NCBI RefSeq assembly: GCF_900116045.1
Contig: NZ_LT630450.1
Location: 2,194,501 to 2,258,500, forward strand
Length of the DNA: 64,000 nucleotides
Reading direction: 5' to 3'
Source of the DNA: Desulfovibrio piger
GTDB taxonomy: Bacteria; Desulfobacterota; Desulfovibrionia; Desulfovibrionales; Desulfovibrionaceae
A model generated the notes under the pieces. The model did no database searches, had not been told where the DNA came from, and was given only the letters and a program-made list of their open reading frames with translations. The translations under genes were made by a program, and so were the position numbers. Shown here in pieces: positions 37,841 to 47,446 of the stretch (its first letter is position 1; each line of letters starts with the position of its first letter).

Positions 37841-38907
37841 GCACGACCGATCCCCTGAGCCCCAGGGCCCTGCCCGGGCCGGGCCTGCGCCAGTGGCTGC
37901 GCGAGGCCTTCACGGGGCGGCCCACGCCCCTGCTCTGCATGCAGGTGGAGGTCTCGTCCGTCTGCACCTGCCGCTGCACCTACTGCCCGCACACCACCAA
38001 GAAGGATGTCTGGCAGTCGCGCCTCATGAGCGCCGAGACCTTCGCCGCCCTCTGGCCGCTCATGCGCCAGTGCGGCCGCGTCCATCTGCAGGGCTGGGGC
38101 GAGCCCTTCCTGCACCCCCGCTTCATGGATTTCGTCAGCGTGGCCCGGCGGGCGGGCTGTGCCGTATCCACCACCACCTGCGGCCAGCACATGGACGAGT
38201 CCCTGGCCGCCGCCATCGTGGACAGCGGCATGGACGTGGTGGCCTTTTCCCTGGCCGGTACCGACGAGGCCAGCAACGCCAGCCGCCGGGGCATCCCCTT
38301 CAGCCGGGTCTGCGAGGCCATCCGCTGCCTGCAGGAGGTGCGCCGCACAAAGCAGGGCGTCCATCTGGAAGTGCATCTGGCCTATCTGCTCCTGCCCTCG
38401 CAGCTGGATGCCGTGAAGCGCCTGCCCGAGCTCATGGAAGAACTGGACGTGCATTGCGCGGTGGTCAGCACCATGGATTACATCGCTTCGCCGGAGCTGG
38501 CCGTGGAGGCCTACAGCCCCGAAGAGGCGGACAAGGTGGCCGCAGCGGCCGCCGTGCTGGCCCCTGTGGCGGACCGGGTGCGCCGGAGCGGCCGGGAGCT
38601 GTGGTACGCCCTGCCTGACCCCGAGGCCGTGGGCCGTGTGCGCAACGGCTGCCGGGAAAACGTGGACCGCACCATCTATGTGGACACGCAGGGCAACCTT
38701 TCGCCCTGTGTGTACGTCAACCTGCCCACCAGCGAGGAAGACCCCAGGCGGCGCATCTTCGCCCGCGCCGAATACGGCCGCCCCGCCGGGGAGCTGGCCG
38801 GGCTGTGGCGCACCAGGGGCTTCAGGGATTTTCGCGCCGCCCTGGCCGGGCCCTGGCCCGACCTGCCCTGCGCGGGCTGTTCCAAGCGCTTCGAGAAGAT
38901 CTGGTAA
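37837..38907 (+). CDS. Radical SAM/SPASM-domain enzyme
   Basis: This 356-residue protein has the CxxxCxxC radical SAM cluster motif (Cys43, Cys47, Cys50, in VCTCRCTYC). LQGWGEPFLHPRF then follows where the SAM-binding GGEP-like motif belongs. The C-terminal part has a SPASM-type cysteine set: NGCRENV, LSPCVYVNLP and a terminal CAGC. SPASM enzymes usually bind a second iron-sulfur cluster and modify peptides or proteins. No obvious short precursor peptide lies beside it; a substrate within the operon or elsewhere is possible. It is the third gene of the GNAT-TraB operon and ends against a large inverted repeat. Confidence 0.9.
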   Translation: MSTTDPLSPRALPGPGLRQWLREAFTGRPTPLLCMQVEVSSVCTCRCTYCPHTTKKDVWQSRLMSAETFAALWPLMRQCGRVHLQGWGEPFLHPRFMDFVSVARRAGCAVSTTTCGQHMDESLAAAIVDSGMDVVAFSLAGTDEASNASRRGIPFSRVCEAIRCLQEVRRTKQGVHLEVHLAYLLLPSQLDAVKRLPELMEELDVHCAVVSTMDYIASPELAVEAYSPEEADKVAAAAAVLAPVADRVRRSGRELWYALPDPEAVGRVRNGCRENVDRTIYVDTQGNLSPCVYVNLPTSEEDPRRRIFARAEYGRPAGELAGLWRTRGFRDFRAALAGPWPDLPCAGCSKRFEKIW

Positions 38908-38931
38908 TATTGCCGGAAACGCCGGGGATGA

Positions 38932-38996
38932 GGGGGAAGGGGGATCTTTCCGCGTGGCACGCCATGCGCCGTGCCCCGGAAGGTCTCCCTTCCCCC
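38932..38996. terminator. Large inverted repeat between convergent genes
   Basis: GGGGGAAGGGGGA (38932-38944) pairs imperfectly with TCTCCCTTCCCCC (38984-38996), and CCG and GGCAC elements pair inside. It separates the radical SAM gene from the convergent autotransporter gene and probably ends both transcripts. Confidence 0.65.
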
Positions 38997-39009
38997 GGTC
39001 ATTTACGGC

Positions 39010-42000
39010 CTAGAACTCATACCGTACCAGGGCCGTGCCGCTGACGCCCTGCCGCACGCCGGTGTGCCCCTGGACGCCGAAGTCCAGGCTCAGGCCGGAA
39101 CCGGCCACGGGCATGAGGGTCAGACCGGCTTCCAGCAGGCCGCTGTCTCCCTTCAGGCTGGGCGCGGGGGCTTCAAGGCCGTAGGTGGTGGCGCGGGCCT
39201 TGCCGTTGAACTCGTGTTCCCAGGCCGCCCCGGCATAGCCGGTCACCTGACGGCTGAAGTCGTAGCCCAGCCGCGCCCCCAGGCGCAGGCGTTGCGAATC
39301 CACGCCGTCGAACGACCAGGGGTCGTCGACGATGTGGGTGGACTGGCCGTCGGTATGGGTCCAGAAGTACTTGCCGTAGACATCCAGGCGCAGGTCTTCG
39401 GTCATGTCCCACACATAGCCGAGCCCGGCGTGCAGGCCGTAGTAGGGCGTGGAAAGGTCGTACTCGGCCTTCCGGCCGCTGACGGCATCATGCAGGTCGT
39501 CGCTCTGCCACTGGCTGCTGAGGCGGCCATAACGGAAGGAGCCTTCCAGATACAGGCCCTTGAGCAGGTCTTCCTTCAGGTCCAGGCGGGCCAGCAGGCC
39601 GCCGCCGTAGTAGCTGCTCCGGCCATCGCCGTCCACGGACGGTTCGCCGGAAAAGCTGTTGCGGGTGTTCATGCGGGCGAAGCCCGCTTCAAAGAAGACG
39701 CCCGCCAGGATGTCCATCATGGACGTCTCCACCCGCTTGGCAAAACCGGTCATGAAGGCCACGCCGCTCAGGTCCACATGCGAGCCGGTCTGATAGCGCG
39801 AGCGCGTGCCGGTGACCGCGGCGAAAGGCGCGATGCCCCAGGCCGGGGCGTCGCCCCCGGTGGCGGTGGCGGCGCGGGCCTGATCCATGCCCTTCCCGGC
39901 CACCAGGTCGGCGCCGATGTTGCCCAGGGCCACACCGGCCAGCACGCCTTCCAGCGGGGCCTTGGCCTGGGGAGCCAGCCGGGCCCCCGCATCGCCGGAC
40001 GGCCCGCCCTCCCGGCCTCGGGGCTGCACGCTATCGGTCACGGTGGCCAGCAGCGAGGTGTCCGTGGTCTTCAGGTCGAAGTCATAGGTCACGAACACGC
40101 CCTGCTGCCCGCTGAGGCGCTGCTGGGTCATGCCCTCGGCCTTCAGGCCGTGTTCGTTGGCCAGCAGGGTGACGCTGTCGCCCGTGCGGAGCAGTGGTTT
40201 GCCCCCGGCCACGGCCACGCCCACGGAACTGTGGCTGATGTCCGTGCCCCCGGCATCCGTGAGGGTCAGGACGGTCGTGCCGGCAGGGGTCTTTTCCGGC
40301 AGGATGAAGCGGTAATTGGCAAAGTTGCCCACGTTGACGGCCTTCAGGCCCGAGGTGCGGACTTCCAGCGTATTGCCGGTGCGCACGTCCCCGCTGCCGC
40401 CTGCCGTGCCGCCGCCGTACAGCGTGGTGCCGCCCAGATCGGGAGCCCCTTCGAGGATGACGGTATTGCCGGTGGCATTGCCCGCGCCTGTCCAGACGAA
40501 GCCGCCGTAGACCTCGCTGCCGGGCGTGCCGCCGCTGATGAGGACCGTGTTGCCGCGGGCATCGCCCTGGTCGGTATAGCCGCCGTACAGGCCCTCGCCG
40601 GCGCCGATGCTGCCGCCGCTGAACAGCACGGTATTGCCGATGGCCGCGCCGGTCCCGTTTTCCACGCAGCCGCCCATGACGCTGCCGCGCAGCGTACCGC
40701 CCGTGATGCTGACGGTGTTGTTACCGGCGCTGCCCGACGTGCTGTAGCCGCCGTAAACGGAGCCCGACTGCTCCTGGGTGCCGATGGTGCCGCCCGTGAC
40801 CCGGACCGTGTTGCCGCGGGATTCCCCGCTGCCGCTGTCGCCGCCCAGGATGTTCTTGTGGACCGTACCGCCGCTCACCGTCACCTCATTGCCGGCGGCA
40901 TCGCCCTTGGCGCTGTAGGCGCCGGTCAGGAACTGCACGTCGGCCGTCCCGCCGAAACTGATCTTGCTGCCTTCCGTGTTCCGGGTGCTGTTGTCGGCGA
41001 TGAAGCTGCCGAAGGCATTACCGGCGATGGTGCCGCCGTCGATGACCAGCTCGTTGGCGGAGGCGCCGCCGCGATCGCTGTACCCGGCATAGACATGTTT
41101 GCCCACCTCGCCGCCATGCATCTCTATTTTGTTGCCGGAGGCGAGGCCGCGAAGGGAATCCCCGCTGGTCAGGAATTCCCTGACCGTGCCGCCGTTCATG
41201 ACGAGCGTGTTCCCGTGCACGTCCGCCCCGCCGCTCATGCCCGCGGTCAGCTTGTCCACGGCGCTGGTGCTGCCCGAAAATTCCACACGGTTGTCCGCGG
41301 CATCCCCGTGCCCGGTCTGGACATGGCCGCCGTAGGCTTCCGCTCCCAGCTCGCCGCCGGTGACGGTCAGGGTATTGCCCAGGGCATTGCCTTCACGGCT
41401 GAAACCGGCACTGACGAAATGATAGGCGTCAGTGCGGCGGATGCTGCCGCCGCGGATGGTGAGGCTGTTGCCCGTGCTGTCGCCGTTCTTCGTATACCCG
41501 GCAGACACCTCGGTGTGGGAGCCCTCGATGTGGCCGTCACGGATCTCCAGCACGTTTTTGTGCACGTCCCCGGCCTGGCTGTAGCCCGCGTAGACGCGGC
41601 CACCGGCCCAGGTTCCGCCGATACGCCCGTTCTCCACAGTCACGGTGTTGCCGGATGCCCGGCCGTTCTCCGTGAAACCGCCATAGATGTTGGCGGCCCG
41701 GGATGTTCCGTCCCGCATCTCGACCCTGTTGCCGGTCACATCGCCCTTGCCGTCGGCATGGCCGCCGTAGAACGAGCTGGCGTCCAGGTCCCCGGCCCGG
41801 TTGGAGATGATGACGTGCCCCCCGTCCGCCGTGTACGGACCGGAAGCGCCATCCGTGGTGCCGGTATAGTGGCTGCTTTCAGGATGTCCAGGGCGGCCCT
41901 CCTTGCCGCCGCTGTCGGCGGGCGAAACGGCGGGAGCCAGCAGCACGGCCCCCAGCAGCAGCCCTGCCAGCGCGTTTCGCAGGCGGCATTTGCCCAGGAT

Positions 42001-42051
42001 CAGGCGGTAGCGGCGCAGCAGCATGCCCAGGGCACCTTGGGTCTCTTTCAT
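39010..42051 (-). CDS. Autotransporter (type Va) with repetitive beta-helix passenger
   Basis: This 1013-residue outer-membrane protein begins MKETQGAL at 42051, with AGGAGG 4 bases upstream. A long signal peptide of about 47 residues has a basic stretch (LLRRYRLILGKCRLR) before the hydrophobic core LAGLLLGAVLLAPAVSPA. The passenger (about 50-640) consists of some fifteen degenerate units of roughly 40 residues with the pattern VYGGYS...GNTVTISGGT, as in beta-helical adhesins. Residues 735-1013 form the barrel (GIAPFAAVTGTRSRYQTG onward), ending RYEF with the expected terminal Phe. The target is unknown. Its upstream region is disrupted by an insertion sequence. Confidence 0.93.
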   Translation of the reverse strand: MKETQGALGMLLRRYRLILGKCRLRNALAGLLLGAVLLAPAVSPADSGGKEGRPGHPESSHYTGTTDGASGPYTADGGHVIISNRAGDLDASSFYGGHADGKGDVTGNRVEMRDGTSRAANIYGGFTENGRASGNTVTVENGRIGGTWAGGRVYAGYSQAGDVHKNVLEIRDGHIEGSHTEVSAGYTKNGDSTGNSLTIRGGSIRRTDAYHFVSAGFSREGNALGNTLTVTGGELGAEAYGGHVQTGHGDAADNRVEFSGSTSAVDKLTAGMSGGADVHGNTLVMNGGTVREFLTSGDSLRGLASGNKIEMHGGEVGKHVYAGYSDRGGASANELVIDGGTIAGNAFGSFIADNSTRNTEGSKISFGGTADVQFLTGAYSAKGDAAGNEVTVSGGTVHKNILGGDSGSGESRGNTVRVTGGTIGTQEQSGSVYGGYSTSGSAGNNTVSITGGTLRGSVMGGCVENGTGAAIGNTVLFSGGSIGAGEGLYGGYTDQGDARGNTVLISGGTPGSEVYGGFVWTGAGNATGNTVILEGAPDLGGTTLYGGGTAGGSGDVRTGNTLEVRTSGLKAVNVGNFANYRFILPEKTPAGTTVLTLTDAGGTDISHSSVGVAVAGGKPLLRTGDSVTLLANEHGLKAEGMTQQRLSGQQGVFVTYDFDLKTTDTSLLATVTDSVQPRGREGGPSGDAGARLAPQAKAPLEGVLAGVALGNIGADLVAGKGMDQARAATATGGDAPAWGIAPFAAVTGTRSRYQTGSHVDLSGVAFMTGFAKRVETSMMDILAGVFFEAGFARMNTRNSFSGEPSVDGDGRSSYYGGGLLARLDLKEDLLKGLYLEGSFRYGRLSSQWQSDDLHDAVSGRKAEYDLSTPYYGLHAGLGYVWDMTEDLRLDVYGKYFWTHTDGQSTHIVDDPWSFDGVDSQRLRLGARLGYDFSRQVTGYAGAAWEHEFNGKARATTYGLEAPAPSLKGDSGLLEAGLTLMPVAGSGLSLDFGVQGHTGVRQGVSGTALVRYEF

Positions 42052-42109
42052 GGTTCCTCCTTTTTTGAGCCGCCTCCCCGCTGCGCTCCAGGATGCCATT
42101 CCTTATAGG

Positions 42110-42124
42110 AAATGAATTTCATTT
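42110..42124. promoter_or_regulatory. 15-base palindrome upstream of the autotransporter
   Basis: A perfect 7-1-7 palindrome, AAATGAATTTCATTT, lies 59 bases upstream of the autotransporter start, between it and the insertion sequence. On the minus strand TATAAG follows closely. It could be an operator; it does not match the Desulfovibrio Fur consensus as I recall it. Confidence 0.4.
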
Positions 42125-42149
42125 TTATTTAGATAGTGTCTACACGAGT

Positions 42150-42521
42150 TTAAGTTAATACCTTAAGCCATATCGCTATACAGCGTATTTGTGCAGCAGC
42201 CTCAAATGAAGTGAGCATCTTCGCATATCTTGTAGCGATACCGCGCCACCGTTTGAGATGGAGAAAAGCATTCTCCACCAAGTGCCTCACTCGATAGAGG
42301 CTCTTATCATACCAACGTTGCGTCTTACGATTCCTTTTGGGGGGAATAACAATTTCGCAACCAGTCTCAGTTGCTTTATCTATGAGCTCATTGCTGTCAT
42401 ATCCGCGATCCGCCAACAAACATTGAGCGGTAATACCGTCAATCAAGGCTACGGCTTGTGTGCAATCCGCTGTGGTACCAGCTGTAACAGCAACTCTGAC
42501 CGGCATACCATGCGCATCCAC
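42150..42521 (-). CDS. IS5-family transposase, OrfB (3' part)
   Basis: The second frame encodes the remainder of the DDE domain. LNSKIHLAVDAHGMPV begins upstream of the nominal ATG at 42521, near the slippage site. LADRGYDSNELI carries the second aspartate, and LVENAFLHLKRWRGIATRY carries the catalytic glutamate. It is normally produced as an OrfA-OrfB frameshift fusion. The stop lies 14 bases inside the left terminal repeat region. Confidence 0.85.
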   Translation of the reverse strand: MDAHGMPVRVAVTAGTTADCTQAVALIDGITAQCLLADRGYDSNELIDKATETGCEIVIPPKRNRKTQRWYDKSLYRVRHLVENAFLHLKRWRGIATRYAKMLTSFEAAAQIRCIAIWLKVLT

Positions 42522-42916
42522 GGCCAGGTGTATTTTACTGTTGAGCCCCCTTTTGTGCGGCCCATACCCTGATTACCGCCTCTAGCCCCTGCCGCATGGG
42601 GGTGGACTTTGCAATGGCTGGCATCGATCATCAACCATTCAAAATCTGGCTCATCAATCAATATTTCAAGGAGTTTTTCCCATACTCGTTTGTCTCGCCA
42701 ACGAATAAAGCGTTGATGAACGGTTCCCCATTTGCCATATTCCGGTGGCAGGTCTCGCCACGGCGCACCAGTACGCAATATCCAGAAGACGGCATTGATA
42801 AAGAGGCGATTATCCTTTGCTACACCTCCCCATTGCCCGCTTTGCCCAGGTAGATGAGGTTCCAATAAGGCCCACGCAGCATCCGAAATGTCATGGCGGC
42901 GTTGAGGATTCGTCAT
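42449..42916 (-). CDS. IS5-family transposase, OrfA (5' part)
   Basis: OrfA runs from MTNPQRRHDISD (start at 42916, AAGGA 8 bases upstream) with the DUF4096-type N-terminal domain: AWALLEPHLPG, DNRLFINAVFWILRTGAPWRDLPPEYG and RFIRWRDKRVW. The first catalytic aspartate is in MIDASHCKVHPH. After RTKGG the zero frame becomes non-homologous and ends at 42449. Ribosomes shifting -1 at an A4G5 run (42546-42554 on the plus strand) would join it to OrfB to give a transposase of about 255 residues. Confidence 0.88.
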   Translation of the reverse strand: MTNPQRRHDISDAAWALLEPHLPGQSGQWGGVAKDNRLFINAVFWILRTGAPWRDLPPEYGKWGTVHQRFIRWRDKRVWEKLLEILIDEPDFEWLMIDASHCKVHPHAAGARGGNQGMGRTKGGSTVKYTWPWMRMVCRSELLLQLVPQRIAHKP

Positions 42917-42972
42917 AAGCACATCCTTGCAGAATTGATGCACTCCTCATAATATAAATCTCGTGTAGACAC

Positions 42973-43002
42973 TACCTAGAGAAAACACGGCAATCCTGTC
43001 AA
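42973..43002 (-). promoter_or_regulatory. Promoter-like element abutting the insertion sequence
   Basis: On the minus strand TTGACA (43002-42997) is followed 18 bases later by TAGGTA (42978-42973), whose last bases are the terminal TA of the insertion sequence. This may be the original promoter of the autotransporter, now separated from it by the element and reading into the transposase. It is a sequence match only. Confidence 0.45.
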
Positions 43003-43400
43003 CAAAATTATGCATATAATTTCATAAAATACAGTGGATTGCCTGCGAAAGACAGGCATCCCCCCGAGGGGGCGCCGGCATTTTTTCCGCGCCGGACGCC
43101 CTTTTCCCCGTTCCACGGACGGATGGCGTCGACACGAAAGGCAGGCGGGAGAGACATAGTTGGGGAGGCGGCTTGCAGGACGGGAGGCAAGGCGGGGCAG
43201 GACGCCCGCTGCCCGCCGGCGCGGCGGCCGGGATGGCCGGACGCCTCTCCGGGCGGTGCCCCATGCGGGCTGCGCCCCGGCTCCGGCTCCACGGGCGGCC
43301 GGGAGCCTTTCTCCGGGGAGGGGAGGGCCGCGGCAGGCCGTTATCCGCCCGCCGGCAGGCGTTGTTTTGCCCGGTGCTGCCTGCCGCTGCGTGCCCGTCC
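42975..43400. other. 426-base gap between insertion sequence and comM
   Basis: The first 70 bases next to the element are AT-rich and include the promoter-like sequence. The rest is GC-rich with no supported gene. A GC hairpin (CCCCCCGAGGGGG near 43061-43073) lies in it. It should also contain the 3' end signals of comM; no clear T-tailed terminator was found. Confidence 0.5.
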
Positions 43401-44927
<1,527 letters not shown>

Positions 44928-45276
44928 ATCCCTCCCCCGCGCCGCCGGCCGTCCTGCCGGAAGCACGCGGCCCCCGCCGGGAGGGGCCGTCGTCCCGGCC
45001 TCGGGCGGCGGCTGCAAAAAAAAGCGCTGCCGCATCTGCGACAGCGCCGGTGACCGGTATCACGGGGCCCCGGGCACGGAGCCGGACAGGACGGAGGCCG
45101 GGGCGTTCCTGCGATGGCGGCCGGAAGAGCCCCCGTGCGGCTTCTCCGGCACGGCTCCCCGCCGGCATCCTCCCGCCGCATGCCCGGCACGCGTGCGCGA
45201 AAAGGCGGCCGGAAGAAGGCACGGCCTCCCGGCAGCGGTACGCTGCCCGCCACAGGCCCTCCCCGTCTTCCGCGTC
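44928..45276. other. 349-base intergenic region between comM and lepB
   Basis: No gene supported. It contains the lepB terminator at 45016-45047 and presumably the comM promoter. Confidence 0.5.
45016..45047 (-). terminator. Rho-independent terminator of the lepB operon
   Basis: GCGCTG (45024-45029) pairs with CAGCGC (45042-45047). On the minus strand eight T follow. It lies about 230 bases after the lepB stop. Confidence 0.82.
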
Positions 45277-45897
45277 CTAGCGCACGGCCTTGCCGATGCG
45301 GCTCCAGCGCGGGCTGTTGTCCTTGTCGTCCCAGGACCAGTAGATGCGCCAGGCCTTGGCCTGGATGGCGCCGCGGTCCACGAAGCCCCAGAAGCGGGAG
45401 TCCAGCGAATTGTCGCGGTTGTCGCCCATGACGAAATACTTGTCCGGCGGCACGGTCACGGGCCCGAAGTTGTCGCGGACGGGCTCGATGATGTTGGGCT
45501 GTTCGTAGCGGACGTAGCTCTCTTCCACGGGCATGCCGTTGCGGTAGAGGCGCTTGTCGCGCACGGTGATGACGTCGCCGGGCAGGCCGATGACGCGCTT
45601 GATGTAGTCCACCGAGGGATCGTTGGGGTATTCGAAGATGATGATGTCCCCGTAGGCGGGATCATCGCCGCGGTAGATGTAGCTGTGGGTGAAGGGGATC
45701 TTGATGCCGTAGGCGAACTTGCTGGCCAGCAGGTGGTCGCCCACCAGCAGGGTCTCGACCATGGATTCCGAGGGGATCTTGTAGGCCTGGACCACGAAGG
45801 TCCTGATGACGAAGGCCAGGACCAGGGCCACCAGCAGGGCTTCGCCGTATTCACGGATCAGCGATTTCTTGGAGGATTTCTGCAGCAGTGTACTCAT
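45277..45897 (-). CDS. lepB: Signal peptidase I
   Basis: LepB (206 residues) is the inner-membrane serine protease that removes signal peptides from exported proteins. One N-terminal membrane segment (ALLVALVLAFVIRTFVV) is followed by the catalytic serine in IPSESM (Ser45) and the general-base lysine in YIKRVIGLPGD (Lys100). The C-terminal boxes YFVMGDNRDNSLDSRFWG are intact. The start follows AAAGGAAG. It lies 84 bases after an NSS transporter on the same strand and is probably last in that unit. Confidence 0.96.
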   Translation of the reverse strand: MSTLLQKSSKKSLIREYGEALLVALVLAFVIRTFVVQAYKIPSESMVETLLVGDHLLASKFAYGIKIPFTHSYIYRGDDPAYGDIIIFEYPNDPSVDYIKRVIGLPGDVITVRDKRLYRNGMPVEESYVRYEQPNIIEPVRDNFGPVTVPPDKYFVMGDNRDNSLDSRFWGFVDRGAIQAKAWRIYWSWDDKDNSPRWSRIGKAVR

Positions 45898-45981
45898 GGA
45901 TCTTCCTTTAGCGGGATTGCCGCCCAGCGTGCGGCCCTTGCACTATGCCCCGGCAACGCGCCGAGGGCAAGCCCCCGGACA

Positions 45982-47355
45982 TCATTTGCCGAACTTGTCC
46001 ACGTAGCCCATGACGAAGACCAGCAGGATGATGCAGGGCAGGCCGTAGCGCAGATAATACTTCATGAAGCGCGGGAAGCGCATCCCCTGGCCCTGGTTGA
46101 CCTCGGCCACGAAATTGTCCCACCCCCAGCCGCGCCGCCAGCTGCAGAAGAGCAGAAAGAGCAGGCAGCCGAAGGGCAGCAGGTTGTTGCTGAGCAGGAA
46201 GTCCTCCAGATCCAGCACGCAGCTGCCCGGCCCGAAGGGCTGGAAGCCGGCCAGCAGGTTGAAGCCCAGCGCGCAGGGCAGCGAGGCCAGCCACAGGCAG
46301 ACGAAATGTACGGCGCAGGCCCGGCGGCGGGGCATGCCGCTGACGTCCACGCTGTAGGAGATGATGTTCTCGAACACGCCGATGACCGTGGAGAGCGCGG
46401 CGCAGCTCATGAAGACGAAGAAGAGCGTGCCCCAGAGGATGCCGCCGTCCATGGCGTTGAAGATGTTGGGCAGGGTGATGAAGATCAGGCCCGGGCCGCT
46501 GTCGGGCGCCACGCTGAAGGCGAAGCAGGCCGGGAAGATGATCAGGCCCGCCATGATGGCCACGAAGGTGTCCAGGCTCATGATCCACAGGGCCTCGCCG
46601 GTGAGGGAGCGGTCCTTGCTCTGGTAGCTGCCGAAGATGGTCATGTTGCCGATGCCCACGGAAAGGGTGAAGAAGGCCTGGGTCATGGCCGCATTGAGCA
46701 CGGCGTACCAGCCCACGCTCTGCATCTTGCCTACGTCCGGGGCCAGATAAAAGCTCACGCCCGCGCCCGCGCCGGGCAGGGTCAGGCTGCGGACCACCAG
46801 CAGCACCAGGATGGCCAGCAGGCCCACCATGATGACCTTGACCACGCGCTCCACGCCCTTCTGCACGCCCATGGCGCAGACCAGGCAGCCCGCGCCCACC
46901 ACGATGGTCATGCCCAGCACCTGCTCCAGGGGGCTGGCCAGCGTGCTGCCGAAAAAGGCCGCCACGCCCGCGGTGTCCAGCCCGGCCAGGTTGCCGGCAA
47001 GGCTGTGCCAGCAATAGGCCAGCATCCAGCCCGTGACCGTGGTGTAGAACATGGAGAGCAGGTAGCTGCCCCACAGGGGGATCCTGCTGAACATGTGCCA
47101 GCGCGTGCCTTCGGGCGGCAGGACCTTCAGGGCGCGTCCCATGTTGCTGCGGGACGCGCGCCCCACGGCGAATTCCATGATCATCACCGGCAGCACGGCC
47201 AGCAGGCAGAGCAGGTAGACGCCCACGAAGACCGCGCCGCCGTACGCACCGGTGATGTAGGGGAAGCGCCAGACGTTCCCCAGCCCGATGGCGCAGCCCG
47301 CCGAAAGCAGCAGAAAGCCCAGACGGCTGCCCAGCATCTCTCTGGACTGAGACAT
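45982..47355 (-). CDS. Sodium-dependent NSS-family transporter (copy 1)
   Basis: This 457-residue, about 11-segment inner-membrane symporter of the neurotransmitter:sodium symporter (LeuT) family imports amino acids with sodium. The Na1/substrate region CAIGLGNVWRFPYITGAYGG, FFTLSVGIGNMTIFGSY, and ENIISYSVDVSG are typical. The start MSQSREM at 47355 follows GGGAGG. The next gene upstream encodes a very similar protein (same MLGSRLGFLLLSAGCAIGLG opening), so the two are tandem paralogues. The substrate cannot be read; bacterial relatives carry Trp, Tyr or other neutral amino acids. Confidence 0.93.
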   Translation of the reverse strand: MSQSREMLGSRLGFLLLSAGCAIGLGNVWRFPYITGAYGGAVFVGVYLLCLLAVLPVMIMEFAVGRASRSNMGRALKVLPPEGTRWHMFSRIPLWGSYLLSMFYTTVTGWMLAYCWHSLAGNLAGLDTAGVAAFFGSTLASPLEQVLGMTIVVGAGCLVCAMGVQKGVERVVKVIMVGLLAILVLLVVRSLTLPGAGAGVSFYLAPDVGKMQSVGWYAVLNAAMTQAFFTLSVGIGNMTIFGSYQSKDRSLTGEALWIMSLDTFVAIMAGLIIFPACFAFSVAPDSGPGLIFITLPNIFNAMDGGILWGTLFFVFMSCAALSTVIGVFENIISYSVDVSGMPRRRACAVHFVCLWLASLPCALGFNLLAGFQPFGPGSCVLDLEDFLLSNNLLPFGCLLFLLFCSWRRGWGWDNFVAEVNQGQGMRFPRFMKYYLRYGLPCIILLVFVMGYVDKFGK

Positions 47356-47446
47356 GAAACCTCCCTGCCGGCCGCGGATGCGGGGCGGCATGTAGCGTTG
47401 TGAGCGGGAAAAGGCGGGGGCGGCCCTTGCGGGCCGCCGGGCCCGT

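Larger units (their letters stand above)
42134..42974 (-). mobile_element. IS5-family insertion sequence (IS427-like), about 841 bp
   Basis: Perfect terminal inverted repeats TAGTGTCTACACGAG lie at 42134-42148 and 42960-42974. The outermost TA on each side may be a target-site duplication instead. Inside is a two-frame transposase read on the minus strand with a -1 slippage site, as in the IS427 subgroup. The DDE catalytic residues appear intact, so the element may be active. It sits just upstream of the autotransporter gene in the same orientation. Confidence 0.9.

Noticed and set aside
42110..42124. Fur box upstream of the autotransporter
   Set aside because: The palindrome is perfect but too compact compared with the TGAAAAT-N-ATTTTCA pattern recalled for Desulfovibrio Fur.
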